From Clostridium aciditolerans (GTDB lineage Bacteria; Bacillota; Clostridia; Clostridiales; Clostridiaceae): DNA of 64,000 nt. The position numbers and the translations under genes are program-made. Where the stretch lies: the NCBI RefSeq assembly GCF_016316925.1, contig NZ_JAEEGB010000014.1:1-64000 (forward strand). Direction: 5' to 3'. Each line of letters starts with the position of its first letter. Within the stretch, counting starts at the first letter, position 1. Shown one piece after another: positions 55,847 through 64,000 of this stretch. The notes under the pieces are model-generated. The model did not search any database, had not been told where the DNA came from, and saw only the letters and a program-made list of their open reading frames with translations.

Positions 55847-56129
55847 TACTGATTAGATTTATTAATTTCATTAATAATAGTAACTTAATTAATTTCTAGG
55901 GCTTACAATTAGGTTTTAATTATGTAACATTTACTATTGATTAATAATTAAATTTGATGTAATATAGTAATCATCAGGTGATGATGCCAATATGAATCAT
56001 TGAAAATTTAATATAAGTTTGCGTAGCAACACACTGTTGCCATATATAACAGTTGAAAGTGTTATTTATAAGATGATACTTAGTTAATTTAACTAATAAT
56101 CTATAGTATCAGCTATCAACTTTTAATAT

Positions 56130-56483
56130 GGGGGCGTACTTGGTTTCGACGGGGGTGCGTTGTATTTAGGAAGCGAGTCGAGGGAGCCTGTGGGCCCGCG
56201 TTAAAAAACTACGGGAATAAAGATAAACGCAAACGATAATTTTGCATTAGCAGCTTAGTCTGCTACGTCCTCCCTTTGAGTCCCGCGGCTTAGGATAGGG
56301 CGTCGACAGCGGGGTACCGAGCTCTACAAAGCTTTGAGTAGAGAACGGAAATTATGAAGCTACTGAAGCCAGCAGCCTGTCCTTAGGCGTCTGGTGAAGG
56401 GAAGTTTAAACTAAGGACTGCACTCGGAGATGCCTAGGTATTACTGCTTTCGGACGTGGGTTCGACACCCACCGCCTCCACCA
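56130..56483 (+). ncRNA. ssrA: tmRNA
   Basis: The 354-base RNA starts GGGGGCGTACTTGGTTTCGA and ends CGCCTCCACCA, with the acceptor GGGGGCG pairing to CGCCTCC and encoded CCA; GTGGGTTCGACACCCAC forms the T arm. The tag frame is 56229-56258, from resume codon GCA to TAG, giving the tag ANDNFALAA. The ALAA end is the usual ClpXP degradation signal. A terminator follows. Confidence 0.95.
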
Positions 56484-56495
56484 TACATATCAAAG

Positions 56496-56523
56496 ACCGT
56501 ACTATTAGTTTAGTACGGTTTTT
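56496..56523 (+). terminator. Intrinsic terminator of ssrA
   Basis: ACCGTACTA (56496-56504) and TAGTACGGT (56511-56519) with loop TTAGTT and five T. The next 270 bases before pepT are AT-rich, and I see nothing else in them. Confidence 0.88.
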
Positions 56524-56797
56524 GTTATATGCTAGAATAGTAAATTTACTTTGCTCTAACTAATCACAATAAATTAATCCACCTATAAAATCATACTTTA
56601 GGCTGATTGCAAATCTTATAATTATCTATCCAAGACATTGGTTGCAGAATAAAACTTAAAATTTATTTAGAATGAGGCTTTTATTTTTTTAAATTATAAT
56701 ATAAATTAGTATTATAGAAGATACTTTATCCGGTGTCTATCGCCACTGGTTAATATATAGCCTATAAAAAAGATTAAATTTTGGAGGAGAGACACCA

Positions 56798-58024
56798 ATG
56801 TCTAAAGTCGTAGAAAGATTTATCAAGTATGTAAAATATGACACTAGATCTGATGAAAATTCCGCAACAATTCCTACTACTCCAGGGCAATTAGAATTAG
56901 CCAAAGACTTAGTAAAAGAGTTAGAAGAGATTGGAATGAAAGATATTTGTTTAGACAAGAATGGCTATATAATGGCAACATTACCAGCCAATATTGACAA
57001 AGACATTCCCATCGTAGGATTTATTGCACATATGGATACTAGCCCAGAAGTTTCAGGAGCAAATGTAAATCCTAAGTTTGTAGAAAATTATAGTGGTGAA
57101 GATATAATACTAAATGAGGAGCAAAATGTAATCCTCTCTCCTAAAGAGTTTCCAGAATTAAAAAATTATATTGGTAAGACATTAATTACAACAGATGGTA
57201 CAACACTTCTTGGTGCAGACAACAAAGCAGGAATTGCTGAAATTATGACTGCTATGGAATTTTTGATACAGAATCCACAGTTTAAACATGGAACTATTAA
57301 GGTTGCCTTTACCGTTGATGAAGAGGTTGGAAAAATAGCAGAGTACTTTGATGTTGAAAAATTTAATGCTGATTTGGCTTATACCCTTGATGGAGAGTCT
57401 ATTGGCGGATTAGAATATGAGAATTTTAATGCAGCTAGTATAAAAATAACTATAAACGGAATAAGTTATCACACAGGAAAAGCCAAAGGAAGAATGATAA
57501 ATTCTATAAGTATTGCATCAGAGTTAATGAGTATGTTTCCAAAAGAAGAGACTCCAGAAAATACAGAAGGATATGATGGATTTTATCATATAGGGTCAAT
57601 CAGTGGGAGAGTAGAAGAGACTAAAATTCAGTATTTTATAAGAGACTTTGATTCAAAAAATTTCGAGAGAAGAAAGCAGTTCATTATTGATTTGGTGCAA
57701 AATGTAAATAAAAAGTATGGTGAAGGAACAGCTGTAATTGAGATTACCGAACAGTATAAAAACATGAAAGAAAAAATAGAAGCTGTAAAGTATATTGTTG
57801 ATATAGCTATTGAAGCCATGAAAGAAGTAAATGTGTTTCCGGATGTTCGACCAATAAGAGGAGGAACGGATGGCGGTAAACTCTCTCACATGGGACTTCC
57901 TACACCAAATATATTTTCAGGTGGGCATAATATACATAGCAAATATGAGTATATCCCGACATATGCCATGGAAAAGGCCGTAGAGGTAATACTTAAAATA
58001 GTTGAACTATTTGCGGAAATATAA
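56798..58024 (+). CDS. pepT: Peptidase T (tripeptidase)
   Basis: This 408-residue M20B metallopeptidase removes the N-terminal residue from tripeptides in the cytosol. Zinc and catalytic residues: IAHMDTSPEVSGANVNP (His/Asp), LLGADNKAGIAEIM (Asp), VDEEVGKIA (catalytic Glu plus Glu), LDGESIG (Asp) and SGGHNIHSKYEYIP (His). The dimerisation domain lies between about 205 and 310. GGAGGAGAGA precedes the ATG. The MalT-type regulator gene starts 23 bases downstream, so the two are probably co-transcribed. Confidence 0.94.
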   Translation: MSKVVERFIKYVKYDTRSDENSATIPTTPGQLELAKDLVKELEEIGMKDICLDKNGYIMATLPANIDKDIPIVGFIAHMDTSPEVSGANVNPKFVENYSGEDIILNEEQNVILSPKEFPELKNYIGKTLITTDGTTLLGADNKAGIAEIMTAMEFLIQNPQFKHGTIKVAFTVDEEVGKIAEYFDVEKFNADLAYTLDGESIGGLEYENFNAASIKITINGISYHTGKAKGRMINSISIASELMSMFPKEETPENTEGYDGFYHIGSISGRVEETKIQYFIRDFDSKNFERRKQFIIDLVQNVNKKYGEGTAVIEITEQYKNMKEKIEAVKYIVDIAIEAMKEVNVFPDVRPIRGGTDGGKLSHMGLPTPNIFSGGHNIHSKYEYIPTYAMEKAVEVILKIVELFAEI

Positions 58025-58047
58025 AAAATGTTTGGGAGATGTGAAAA

Positions 58048-60705
58048 ATGATATTAAACTATAAGCATATTAAGGCTAAATTTATGATCCCAAAAAAGAA
58101 ATGTAAAATCATTTACAGAGAAAAATTGTTAAATAAGTTAGATAAAGCTTTAAACACAAAGCTTACTATTATATCAGCTCCAGCAGGAAGTGGAAAAACT
58201 ACTTCCGTTATTTCATGGATAAGTTTGAGAAACTTATCTGACAATACAGTATGGGTTTCCTTAGATGAAAGAGATGACAATCCAGAGGTATTTTGGAGCT
58301 GTTTTGTTTCAATAATTGAGGAATTGAAGAATAATGGTTTTAAATGCGATGCAATAAACTTTGATGATCAAGATGTTTCAATTGAATCAATAATAGAAGC
58401 GCTGTTAAATGGTATTTCATTGATAAACAAGGATTTAGTATTTGTAATGGATGATTTTCATTGTATAAAAAACAAAGATATTCTTTTAGGGATTAAGCAT
58501 TTCATAGATAGTATTCCTGATAATATTCATCTTATAATAACCAGCAGAACAAAGCCGAATATAAATATCTCAAAATTAAGATTAGATGGAGAAGTAACTG
58601 AAATAGACAGAAACGAATTAAGCTTTTCTTTAGACGAAACTTCGGAATTTCTAAGTAATATGGGAGTACAAATACCAGAGGAAGGTATAAAAATATTAAA
58701 TGAGCGCACAGAAGGTTGGATAGCGGGGTTACAGATTGCTGTACTATCTATGCATGAAAAAAAGGACATGATGGAACTGGTTGAAAGCTTTTGTGGAAGT
58801 AATAAATATGTACAGGATTATTTTTGTGAAGAAGTTTTTAATAATCAATCAGAGGAAACCACAGAATTTTTATTAAATACATGTATTTTAGATGAGTTAA
58901 CAGCAGATTTATGTAATGCAGTTAACTGTCAAAAAAACAGTCAACAAATTCTTGAGAAAATATATGAGGAAAATTTATTTATTGAAAAATTAGATTGTGA
59001 CGGGAAATCCTTTAGGTATTATAGACTTTTTAAAGAGTTTTTGATTAATAAAGCAAGCGGATTAAATAAAGATAAAATTTATGAGGCTAGCAACAGAGCT
59101 GCTGAGTGGTATGAGGGAAATGAACTCATAAATAATGCTATCAATCAATATGTAAAAGTAGAAAATTTTCAACAGGTAGAAAAGCTAGTAGAAGAAGAAT
59201 GTATAAAAAAGATTTTAAGCAATGATTATTTCTATGTAATGTATTGGCTAGAAAATATGCCGCAGGATATTATCATAAAAAATCCAAGACTTTGTATAAC
59301 TTATATGTATATACATATATACGATGATACTAATTATAATAAATACTTAGAGCTTACTGAGAAGATGATCGAAAGCTATGGGGATGAAGAGTATAGAAAT
59401 GAGTGTTTAGGAACATTATCTATTGTTAAGGGAGACAAAAGTCTCATAGGATTAGAATATATAAAAAGTATAAAATATTATGAAGACGCATTAGGTTATC
59501 TGAAAAATGACGTATTTTGGAGTGCAATAATAAACTTAAAGCTAGGAATAGCATACTTTTATTCAAAGGATTTTAGTTCTGAGGAAAAAAGCTTTAATCA
59601 AGCAGCGCTTTTGAGTCAATCTTATCAAGATAATAGCCTGAGTCTAGTAATAAATAGAGCAATAATTTTTACAAAATTCTTAAGAGGTCAATTAATTGAA
59701 TGTGAAAATATTTGTAGTGAATGTTTAAGTAATAATGTGAGTGACGAGTTGAAAAAACCATCGTTGATGGCAATTTTTTATATAATATTAGCATTAGTGT
59801 ATTATGAAAAAAATGAAATTATTAAGGCAGAAGAATATGTACTAAAAGGTATAAAATTTGCGGAGAAACAAGGAGACTTCTATACCCACTATTACACATT
59901 ATGCTTAGGATACTATGTTTATCAAGGAATACTTATGGAAAAAGGCAGTAAAGGTGAAGTGGATAAAATTAATGAAAAAATAGAGGAATTGTCACAAAAA
60001 TATGGCGATAATAAACTGCTAGATAGGTACCACTTTCATAAGTTAAAGGATTATTTTGAGATATTCAAAATGGAAAGATTCATGGAATACGACAAGATTA
60101 ACCTTGTAGAAAAGCGTATTACAATAATGGACTTTAGACTTACAGAGGAAATGGTTGTCTTTGCAAAGATGCTTATCTTCAAGGGTAAATTTGATGATGC
60201 ATTAATGTTATTAAATAAGGTTTTAAATTCCGATAAAGAACAAGATAACAAATACTTAAGTATAAGAGCCCATATTTATAGAGCAGAAATCTTTTGTCAG
60301 AAAGATCAATATGAAAATGCCACAAAGGATTTAAGAGAAGCTCTAAACATTGGATACGAGAATGGATTTGTTAGGGGATTTCTATTCAAGCATTTAAAAA
60401 TGAGTAAAATTTTATTAAAAACTATAAAAGCTATGAAATTTAATAAAGACTATCATAGGATGGGAGAATACCTAAATAAAATATTGGCACTGTATTCAAC
60501 TAAAGAAAATAACGAACTAATAAGCAAGAGAGAAAAAGAAGTTCTAATGCTTATAGAAAACGGCGCAAAAAACTCAGAAATAGCACAAAAACTATTTATC
60601 TCAGAAAGTACAGCTAAAAGCCATATACTGAATATATTCAGTAAATTAGGTGTTCGCAACAGAATACAAGCTGTAGCAAAAGCTAAAGAAATAGGAATTA
60701 TTTAA
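58048..60705 (+). CDS. MalT-type LuxR-family transcriptional activator (STAND ATPase)
   Basis: The protein has 885 residues. The N-terminal NTPase has Walker A APAGSGKTT (residues 44-52), Walker B LVFVMDDFH near residue 135 and IITSRTKP after it. A long TPR-like helical region (about 350-800) forms the sensor arm. The C-terminal LuxR HTH starts LISKREKEVLMLIENGAKNSEIAQKL and includes SESTAKSHILNIFSKLGVRNR. Such proteins oligomerise on an inducer plus ATP and activate nearby promoters. The neighbours are pepT and a downstream amino acid transporter, so a peptide or amino acid signal is plausible but inferred. Confidence 0.88.
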   Translation: MILNYKHIKAKFMIPKKKCKIIYREKLLNKLDKALNTKLTIISAPAGSGKTTSVISWISLRNLSDNTVWVSLDERDDNPEVFWSCFVSIIEELKNNGFKCDAINFDDQDVSIESIIEALLNGISLINKDLVFVMDDFHCIKNKDILLGIKHFIDSIPDNIHLIITSRTKPNINISKLRLDGEVTEIDRNELSFSLDETSEFLSNMGVQIPEEGIKILNERTEGWIAGLQIAVLSMHEKKDMMELVESFCGSNKYVQDYFCEEVFNNQSEETTEFLLNTCILDELTADLCNAVNCQKNSQQILEKIYEENLFIEKLDCDGKSFRYYRLFKEFLINKASGLNKDKIYEASNRAAEWYEGNELINNAINQYVKVENFQQVEKLVEEECIKKILSNDYFYVMYWLENMPQDIIIKNPRLCITYMYIHIYDDTNYNKYLELTEKMIESYGDEEYRNECLGTLSIVKGDKSLIGLEYIKSIKYYEDALGYLKNDVFWSAIINLKLGIAYFYSKDFSSEEKSFNQAALLSQSYQDNSLSLVINRAIIFTKFLRGQLIECENICSECLSNNVSDELKKPSLMAIFYIILALVYYEKNEIIKAEEYVLKGIKFAEKQGDFYTHYYTLCLGYYVYQGILMEKGSKGEVDKINEKIEELSQKYGDNKLLDRYHFHKLKDYFEIFKMERFMEYDKINLVEKRITIMDFRLTEEMVVFAKMLIFKGKFDDALMLLNKVLNSDKEQDNKYLSIRAHIYRAEIFCQKDQYENATKDLREALNIGYENGFVRGFLFKHLKMSKILLKTIKAMKFNKDYHRMGEYLNKILALYSTKENNELISKREKEVLMLIENGAKNSEIAQKLFISESTAKSHILNIFSKLGVRNRIQAVAKAKEIGII

Positions 60706-60726
60706 AAAAATTGCGACGCGATTTTT

Positions 60727-60917
60727 TAGAGGACAGAGGACAATTGACAGAGGACAATGAAGGAGGATTTTTCTACGTTACACTACGAAAAATCTTTGAT
60801 TATATTTATAAGCTGATGTTTCGCATTAGTGAAACGAGCTCAAAAATAAATTAGTTTTCTGACGCAAGAAAGAAAACTCACCTTCACTGTCCTTTGTCCT
60901 TTGTCAAATGTCCTCTT
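60727..60917 (+). repeat. Heptamer-ended repeat, copy L
   Basis: 191 bp. Left array GAGGACA, GAGGACA, ATTGACA, GAGGACA, ATGAAGG; right array inverted with TTTGTCC and TTTGTCA units. Middle stem GTTTCGC..GTGAAAC has one G-T pair. Hairpins with AAAATTGCG/CGCGATTTTT (60705-60727) and AAAAATTTTGC/GCAATTTTTTT (60918-60942) flank it. Confidence 0.85.
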
Positions 60918-60942
60918 AAAAATTTTGCGTTGCAATTTTTTT

Positions 60943-61340
60943 ATTAGTTCAGAGTATTAGATTATAGTATAAGCTACCTATATAGTTAAAAATCCTATAA
61001 TGTGTTTTATAAATTCATCATTTTTCGACATAGATATTTATAGTCAGCTAAAAGTATGAGTTCATATTATATATATTTCAACCTATCGATTCATACTTTG
61101 AGATGATTTAGACAATTTAAAAAAATGTTATAGTATATAATACATTGACAATAGATTAACATAAGCAGACATACAAAACCTTGGATTTTGATATGGTCGC
61201 TTACTCCTCAGAGTTTACGAAGAGGAGTTTCATAATTAAAATGAAGTTCTGCAGAGCTTTGCAAACCAATATTTAGCAATAAACAACAGGCATAATAATT
61301 TTAAATTTAACAATGAAAACGATATTAATATTTTAGGAGG
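60943..61340 (+). other. Long upstream region of the amino acid transporter gene
   Basis: About 400 AT-rich bases. An inverted repeat AAAGTATGA (61051-61059)/TCATACTTT (61091-61099) could be an activator site for the preceding MalT-type regulator; this is a guess. Possible promoter words are TAGACA (61109) with TAGTAT (61131). A module 3 repeat lies at 61161-61235. No gene is seen. Confidence 0.4.
61161..61235 (+). repeat. Module 3 repeat, stand-alone copy
   Basis: TAAGCAGACAT, hairpin AAAACC/GGATTTT, GGTCGCTTAC, then hairpin ACTCCTC (61203-61209)/GAGGAGT (61222-61228). It matches the block nested at 42549-42607 and, in part, the complement of the insertion in repeat copy G. Confidence 0.55.
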
Positions 61341-61347
61341 AAACAAA

Positions 61348-62874
61348 ATGAGTTCAAATACAAACTCGACTAAAAAACTAACGTTGATATCATTAGTATT
61401 AATGATCTTCACATCAGTTTATGGATTTAACAATATCCCAAGATCATTCTATAAAATGGGATATGCAGCGATTCCATGGTACATCCTATCAGGAATAGCA
61501 TTCTTTATTCCTTTTGCATTAATGATGGCTGAGTTTGGTGCAGCATTCAAAGATGAAAAAGGTGGAATCTACTCATGGATGGAAAAGTCTATAGGACCTA
61601 AATTCGCATTTATGGGAACATTCATGTGGTATGCTTCCTATGTAATTTGGATGGTAAACGTTGCATCAGGTTTATGGGTTCCAGTTTCAAATGCTATATT
61701 TGGACAAGACACAACAAAGAACTGGCATTTACTTGGACTATCTGGACCAAAGACTTTAGGAATATTAGGAATACTATGGATAATATTTGTAACATATGTA
61801 TCAAGTAAAGGTTTAGATAAGATTAAAAAAGTAACATCATTAGGTGGTACAGCAGTTGCAGCATTAAATATAATTGTTTGGATTGGTGCTATAGCAGTAC
61901 TTATAGGAAATCATGGACAATTAGCACAACCAATCGAAGGATTAAAATCATTCACACAATCACCAAATCCTAAATTTGTTGGAAATACAATAGTTTCATT
62001 AGCATTCGTAGTTTATGCAATATTTGCATATGGTGGTATAGAAGTTGTTGGAGGTCTTGTTGACCAAACTGAAAATGCAGAAAAAACATTCCCTAAAGGT
62101 GTTATTATATCAGCAGCGGTAATAACAATAGGATATTCAGCAGGTATATTCTTAGTTGGTATATTCACTAACTGGTCAAGCGTTATGAACACAGAAGGCG
62201 TTCACTTAGGAAACGCAAGTTATGTTGTTATGGCTAACCTAGGATACGCACTTGGTACTGCTTTTGGAGCAAGCCAAGCTACTGCTACTATGATGGCTCA
62301 TGGTGTTGCTAGATTCGTTGGACTTTCAATGTTCTTAGCGTTATCTGGTGCATTCTTTACATTAATGTTCTCGCCATTAAAACAATTAATTGAAGGAACT
62401 CCAGCTAAATTATGGCCTGGAAAAATGGGAGAACTTAAAAATGGAATGCCAATAAATGCTATGTGGATTCAAGCAATCATAGTTTGTGCAATGATATTCC
62501 TAGTAGCTTTCGGTGGAGACTCAATGTCTAAATTCTTTGACATACTTGTTGCTATGACTAACGTAGCTATGACTCTACCATACATGTTCTTAGCTGGTGC
62601 TTTCCCAGCATTTAAGAGAAAGTCAGAAATCAAAAAGCCATTTGAAGTATTTAAAACTCAAGGAAGTGCTAATTTATGGACTTTGGTAGTTATATTAACA
62701 GTAGGCTTTGCTAACATATTCTCAATAATAGAACCAGCTATAAATGGCAATATAGAAATCACGATTTGGAGTATAGCTGGACCAGTATTCTTCTCATTAG
62801 TTGCATGGCTAATGTATAGCAGTTATCAAAAGAAAAATATTGGACAAAATAAAGATATAGATAGTGCAATATAG
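61348..62874 (+). CDS. yjeM: APC family amino acid transporter, YjeM type
   Basis: This 508-residue protein has about 12 TM helices. The N-terminus SLVLMIFTSVYGFNNIPRSFYKMGYAAIPWY and MMAEFGAAFKDEKGGIYSWMEKSIGPK are typical of the glutamate/GABA antiporter branch of the APC superfamily, and FAYGGIEVVGGLVDQTENAEKTFPKG marks the YjeM subgroup. The substrate is not established. AGGAGGAAAC precedes the ATG. The codon pattern suggests high expression. It follows a MalT-type regulator and ends at a strong terminator. Confidence 0.88.
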   Translation: MSSNTNSTKKLTLISLVLMIFTSVYGFNNIPRSFYKMGYAAIPWYILSGIAFFIPFALMMAEFGAAFKDEKGGIYSWMEKSIGPKFAFMGTFMWYASYVIWMVNVASGLWVPVSNAIFGQDTTKNWHLLGLSGPKTLGILGILWIIFVTYVSSKGLDKIKKVTSLGGTAVAALNIIVWIGAIAVLIGNHGQLAQPIEGLKSFTQSPNPKFVGNTIVSLAFVVYAIFAYGGIEVVGGLVDQTENAEKTFPKGVIISAAVITIGYSAGIFLVGIFTNWSSVMNTEGVHLGNASYVVMANLGYALGTAFGASQATATMMAHGVARFVGLSMFLALSGAFFTLMFSPLKQLIEGTPAKLWPGKMGELKNGMPINAMWIQAIIVCAMIFLVAFGGDSMSKFFDILVAMTNVAMTLPYMFLAGAFPAFKRKSEIKKPFEVFKTQGSANLWTLVVILTVGFANIFSIIEPAINGNIEITIWSIAGPVFFSLVAWLMYSSYQKKNIGQNKDIDSAI

Positions 62875-62888
62875 TCATAATTTAAAGT

Positions 62889-62919
62889 ATAAAGGGAGTT
62901 TTTACTCCCTTTATTTTTA
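62889..62919 (+). terminator. Intrinsic terminator after the transporter gene
   Basis: ATAAAGGGAGT (62889-62899), loop TTTT, ACTCCCTTTAT (62904-62914), followed by T. Confidence 0.88.
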
Positions 62920-62947
62920 AAAAATATTATTTTAGGGGGTAATTTGT

Positions 62948-64000
62948 ATGAGCAAAGAGTTAACAAAAAAATATGAATATGCTTGGGATAAGTATTCTGA
63001 TGATGAGTTAAAAAGTTTATTTGATCTATCAGAGGGATACAAAGAATTTATGTCAAAATGCAAAACTGAAAGAGAGTGTGTGCATGAATTTATAGCTAGA
63101 GCAGAAAAGGCTGGATTTAAGAATTTAGAGGATATCATAAAGCAAAAGGGCTCATTGAAAGCTGGCGATAAAGTTTATGCTAACAACATGGATAAAGCTT
63201 TAGCTATGTTTACTATTGGAACAAATGCTTTTAGCCAAGGAATGAGAATATTAGGAGCACATGTGGACTCACCAAGGATGGATTTAAAACAAAATCCATT
63301 ATATGAAGATACTGATTTAGCTTTATTTGAAACCCATTATTATGGAGGCATAAAAAAATACCAATGGGTAACTCTTCCTCTTGCTATACATGGAGTTGTT
63401 GTTAGAAAAGATGGTACAAAAGTAAATATTGTTATTGGAGAAGATGAAAAGGATCCTGTTGTAGGAGTATCTGATTTATTAATACACTTGGCAGCCGATC
63501 AGATGGATAAAAAGGCCAACAAGGTAATTGAAGGTGAAGACTTAAATGTATTAGTTGGAAGTATGCCAATTAACGATAAGAATGCAAAGGATAGAGTTAA
63601 GCAAAACATATTAAGATTGCTAAATGAAAAATATAACATAACAGAAGAAGATTTTGTATCTGCTGAACTTGAAGTAGTTCCAGCAGGAAAAGCAAGGGAC
63701 TTTGGACTAGATAAGAGCATGGTTATGGCATATGGACATGATGATAGAATATGTTCTTATACTTCTTTTGAAGCTATGTTAAAAACAGAAAATCCAGAAA
63801 AAACTTGTGTAACTTTATTAGTTGACAAAGAAGAAATAGGAAGTGTTGGAGCTACAGGTATGCATTCAAGATTCTTTGAAAATACAGTAGCTGAAATTAT
63901 GGAGTTATGTGGAGAATATAGCGACATAAAGCTAAGAAGAACATTAAGAGATTCTAAAATGCTTTCATCAGATGTAACTGCTGCTTATGATCCGAATTTC
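62948..64000 (+). CDS. M18 family aminopeptidase, cut by window end
   Basis: Open from ATG 62948 to the last base (351 residues visible, no stop). TTTAGGGGGT precedes the start. Metal and catalytic motifs of M18 (ApeA/Lap4 type) are present: GAHVDSPRMDLKQNPLYED (His/Asp), YGHDDRICSYTSFEAM (Asp) and LVDKEEIGSVGATGM (Glu-Glu pair). It is expected to continue for roughly 110 residues, including the last metal His. It probably trims N-terminal residues from peptides and fits the peptide-using context with pepT and the transporter. Confidence 0.9.
   Translation, partial: MSKELTKKYEYAWDKYSDDELKSLFDLSEGYKEFMSKCKTERECVHEFIARAEKAGFKNLEDIIKQKGSLKAGDKVYANNMDKALAMFTIGTNAFSQGMRILGAHVDSPRMDLKQNPLYEDTDLALFETHYYGGIKKYQWVTLPLAIHGVVVRKDGTKVNIVIGEDEKDPVVGVSDLLIHLAADQMDKKANKVIEGEDLNVLVGSMPINDKNAKDRVKQNILRLLNEKYNITEEDFVSAELEVVPAGKARDFGLDKSMVMAYGHDDRICSYTSFEAMLKTENPEKTCVTLLVDKEEIGSVGATGMHSRFFENTVAEIMELCGEYSDIKLRRTLRDSKMLSSDVTAAYDPNF

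Overview
The window reads as low-GC Firmicute DNA from an amino-acid-fermenting, spore-forming Clostridium (Clostridiaceae). The evidence is the strong AT bias, clear AGGAGG-type ribosome sites with many TTG/GTG starts, sporulation and germination hydrolases (SleB-like, CwlD), a selenocysteine-using glycine reductase operon for Stickland fermentation, and the clostridial order rpoN-cggR-gap-pgk-tpiA-gpmI followed by eno-secG-rnr-smpB-ssrA. I cannot name the species.

Layout. 1-4.8 kb: end of a Ca2+/H+ exchanger, a small unknown gene, phosphatidylserine synthase, TVP38-type membrane protein, CBS protein, lipid kinase, unknown membrane protein. 5-7 kb: YgiQ-type radical SAM protein. 7.5-10.5 kb: M-box Mg2+ riboswitch, a soluble PRC/MgtE-N/CBS protein and an NRAMP-related Mg2+ transporter. 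10.6-16 kb: SleB-like hydrolase, a cysteine T-box with cysK-cysE, queG, plsC-like, nth. 16.2-18.6 kb (minus strand): M42 peptidase and cinA. 18.7-23.8 kb: VanW protein, tRNA-Leu(CAG), cwlD, a mobile element with a frameshifted four-helix-bundle gene, trmL, degV. 24-32.5 kb: tandem glycine riboswitch and grdX-trxB-trxA-grdE-grdA-grdB-grdC-grdD, with in-frame UGA selenocysteine codons in grdA and grdB. 33-34.2 kb: BMP-family lipoprotein. 34.5-42.5 kb: rpoN and the CggR-controlled triose-phosphate genes. 42.9-50 kb (minus strand): a NuoE/NuoF/NuoG-GltD redox cluster resembling the Stn electron-bifurcating transhydrogenase, plus a separate NfnA-like flavoprotein. 50.4-56.5 kb: eno, secG, rnr, smpB, ssrA. 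56.8-64 kb: pepT, a MalT-type regulator, a YjeM-type amino acid transporter and an M18 aminopeptidase cut by the window end.

How the genes work together. Peptidases and the amino acid transporter would supply amino acids. Glycine reductase, fed electrons through TrxB/TrxA and switched on by glycine through the riboswitch, makes acetyl phosphate. The glycolytic set is controlled by CggR, whose operator is visible in front of its own gene. The bifurcating cluster would balance NADH, NADPH and ferredoxin pools.

The least expected content is repetitive DNA. About a dozen copies of a roughly 130-400 bp element lie between genes. Their ends are inverted arrays of 7-bp units (GAGGACA, ATTGACA, GTTGACA and variants). 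The usual core has three hairpins, the middle one with compensatory changes between copies. Most copies begin where an intrinsic-terminator-like hairpin ends. One copy (21678-22345) carries a four-helix-bundle (S23/IVS-type) gene and another (54880-55279) keeps a decayed fragment of the same gene, which links the short copies to a gene-bearing parent. Two further small repeat families are present, and one is nested inside the other.
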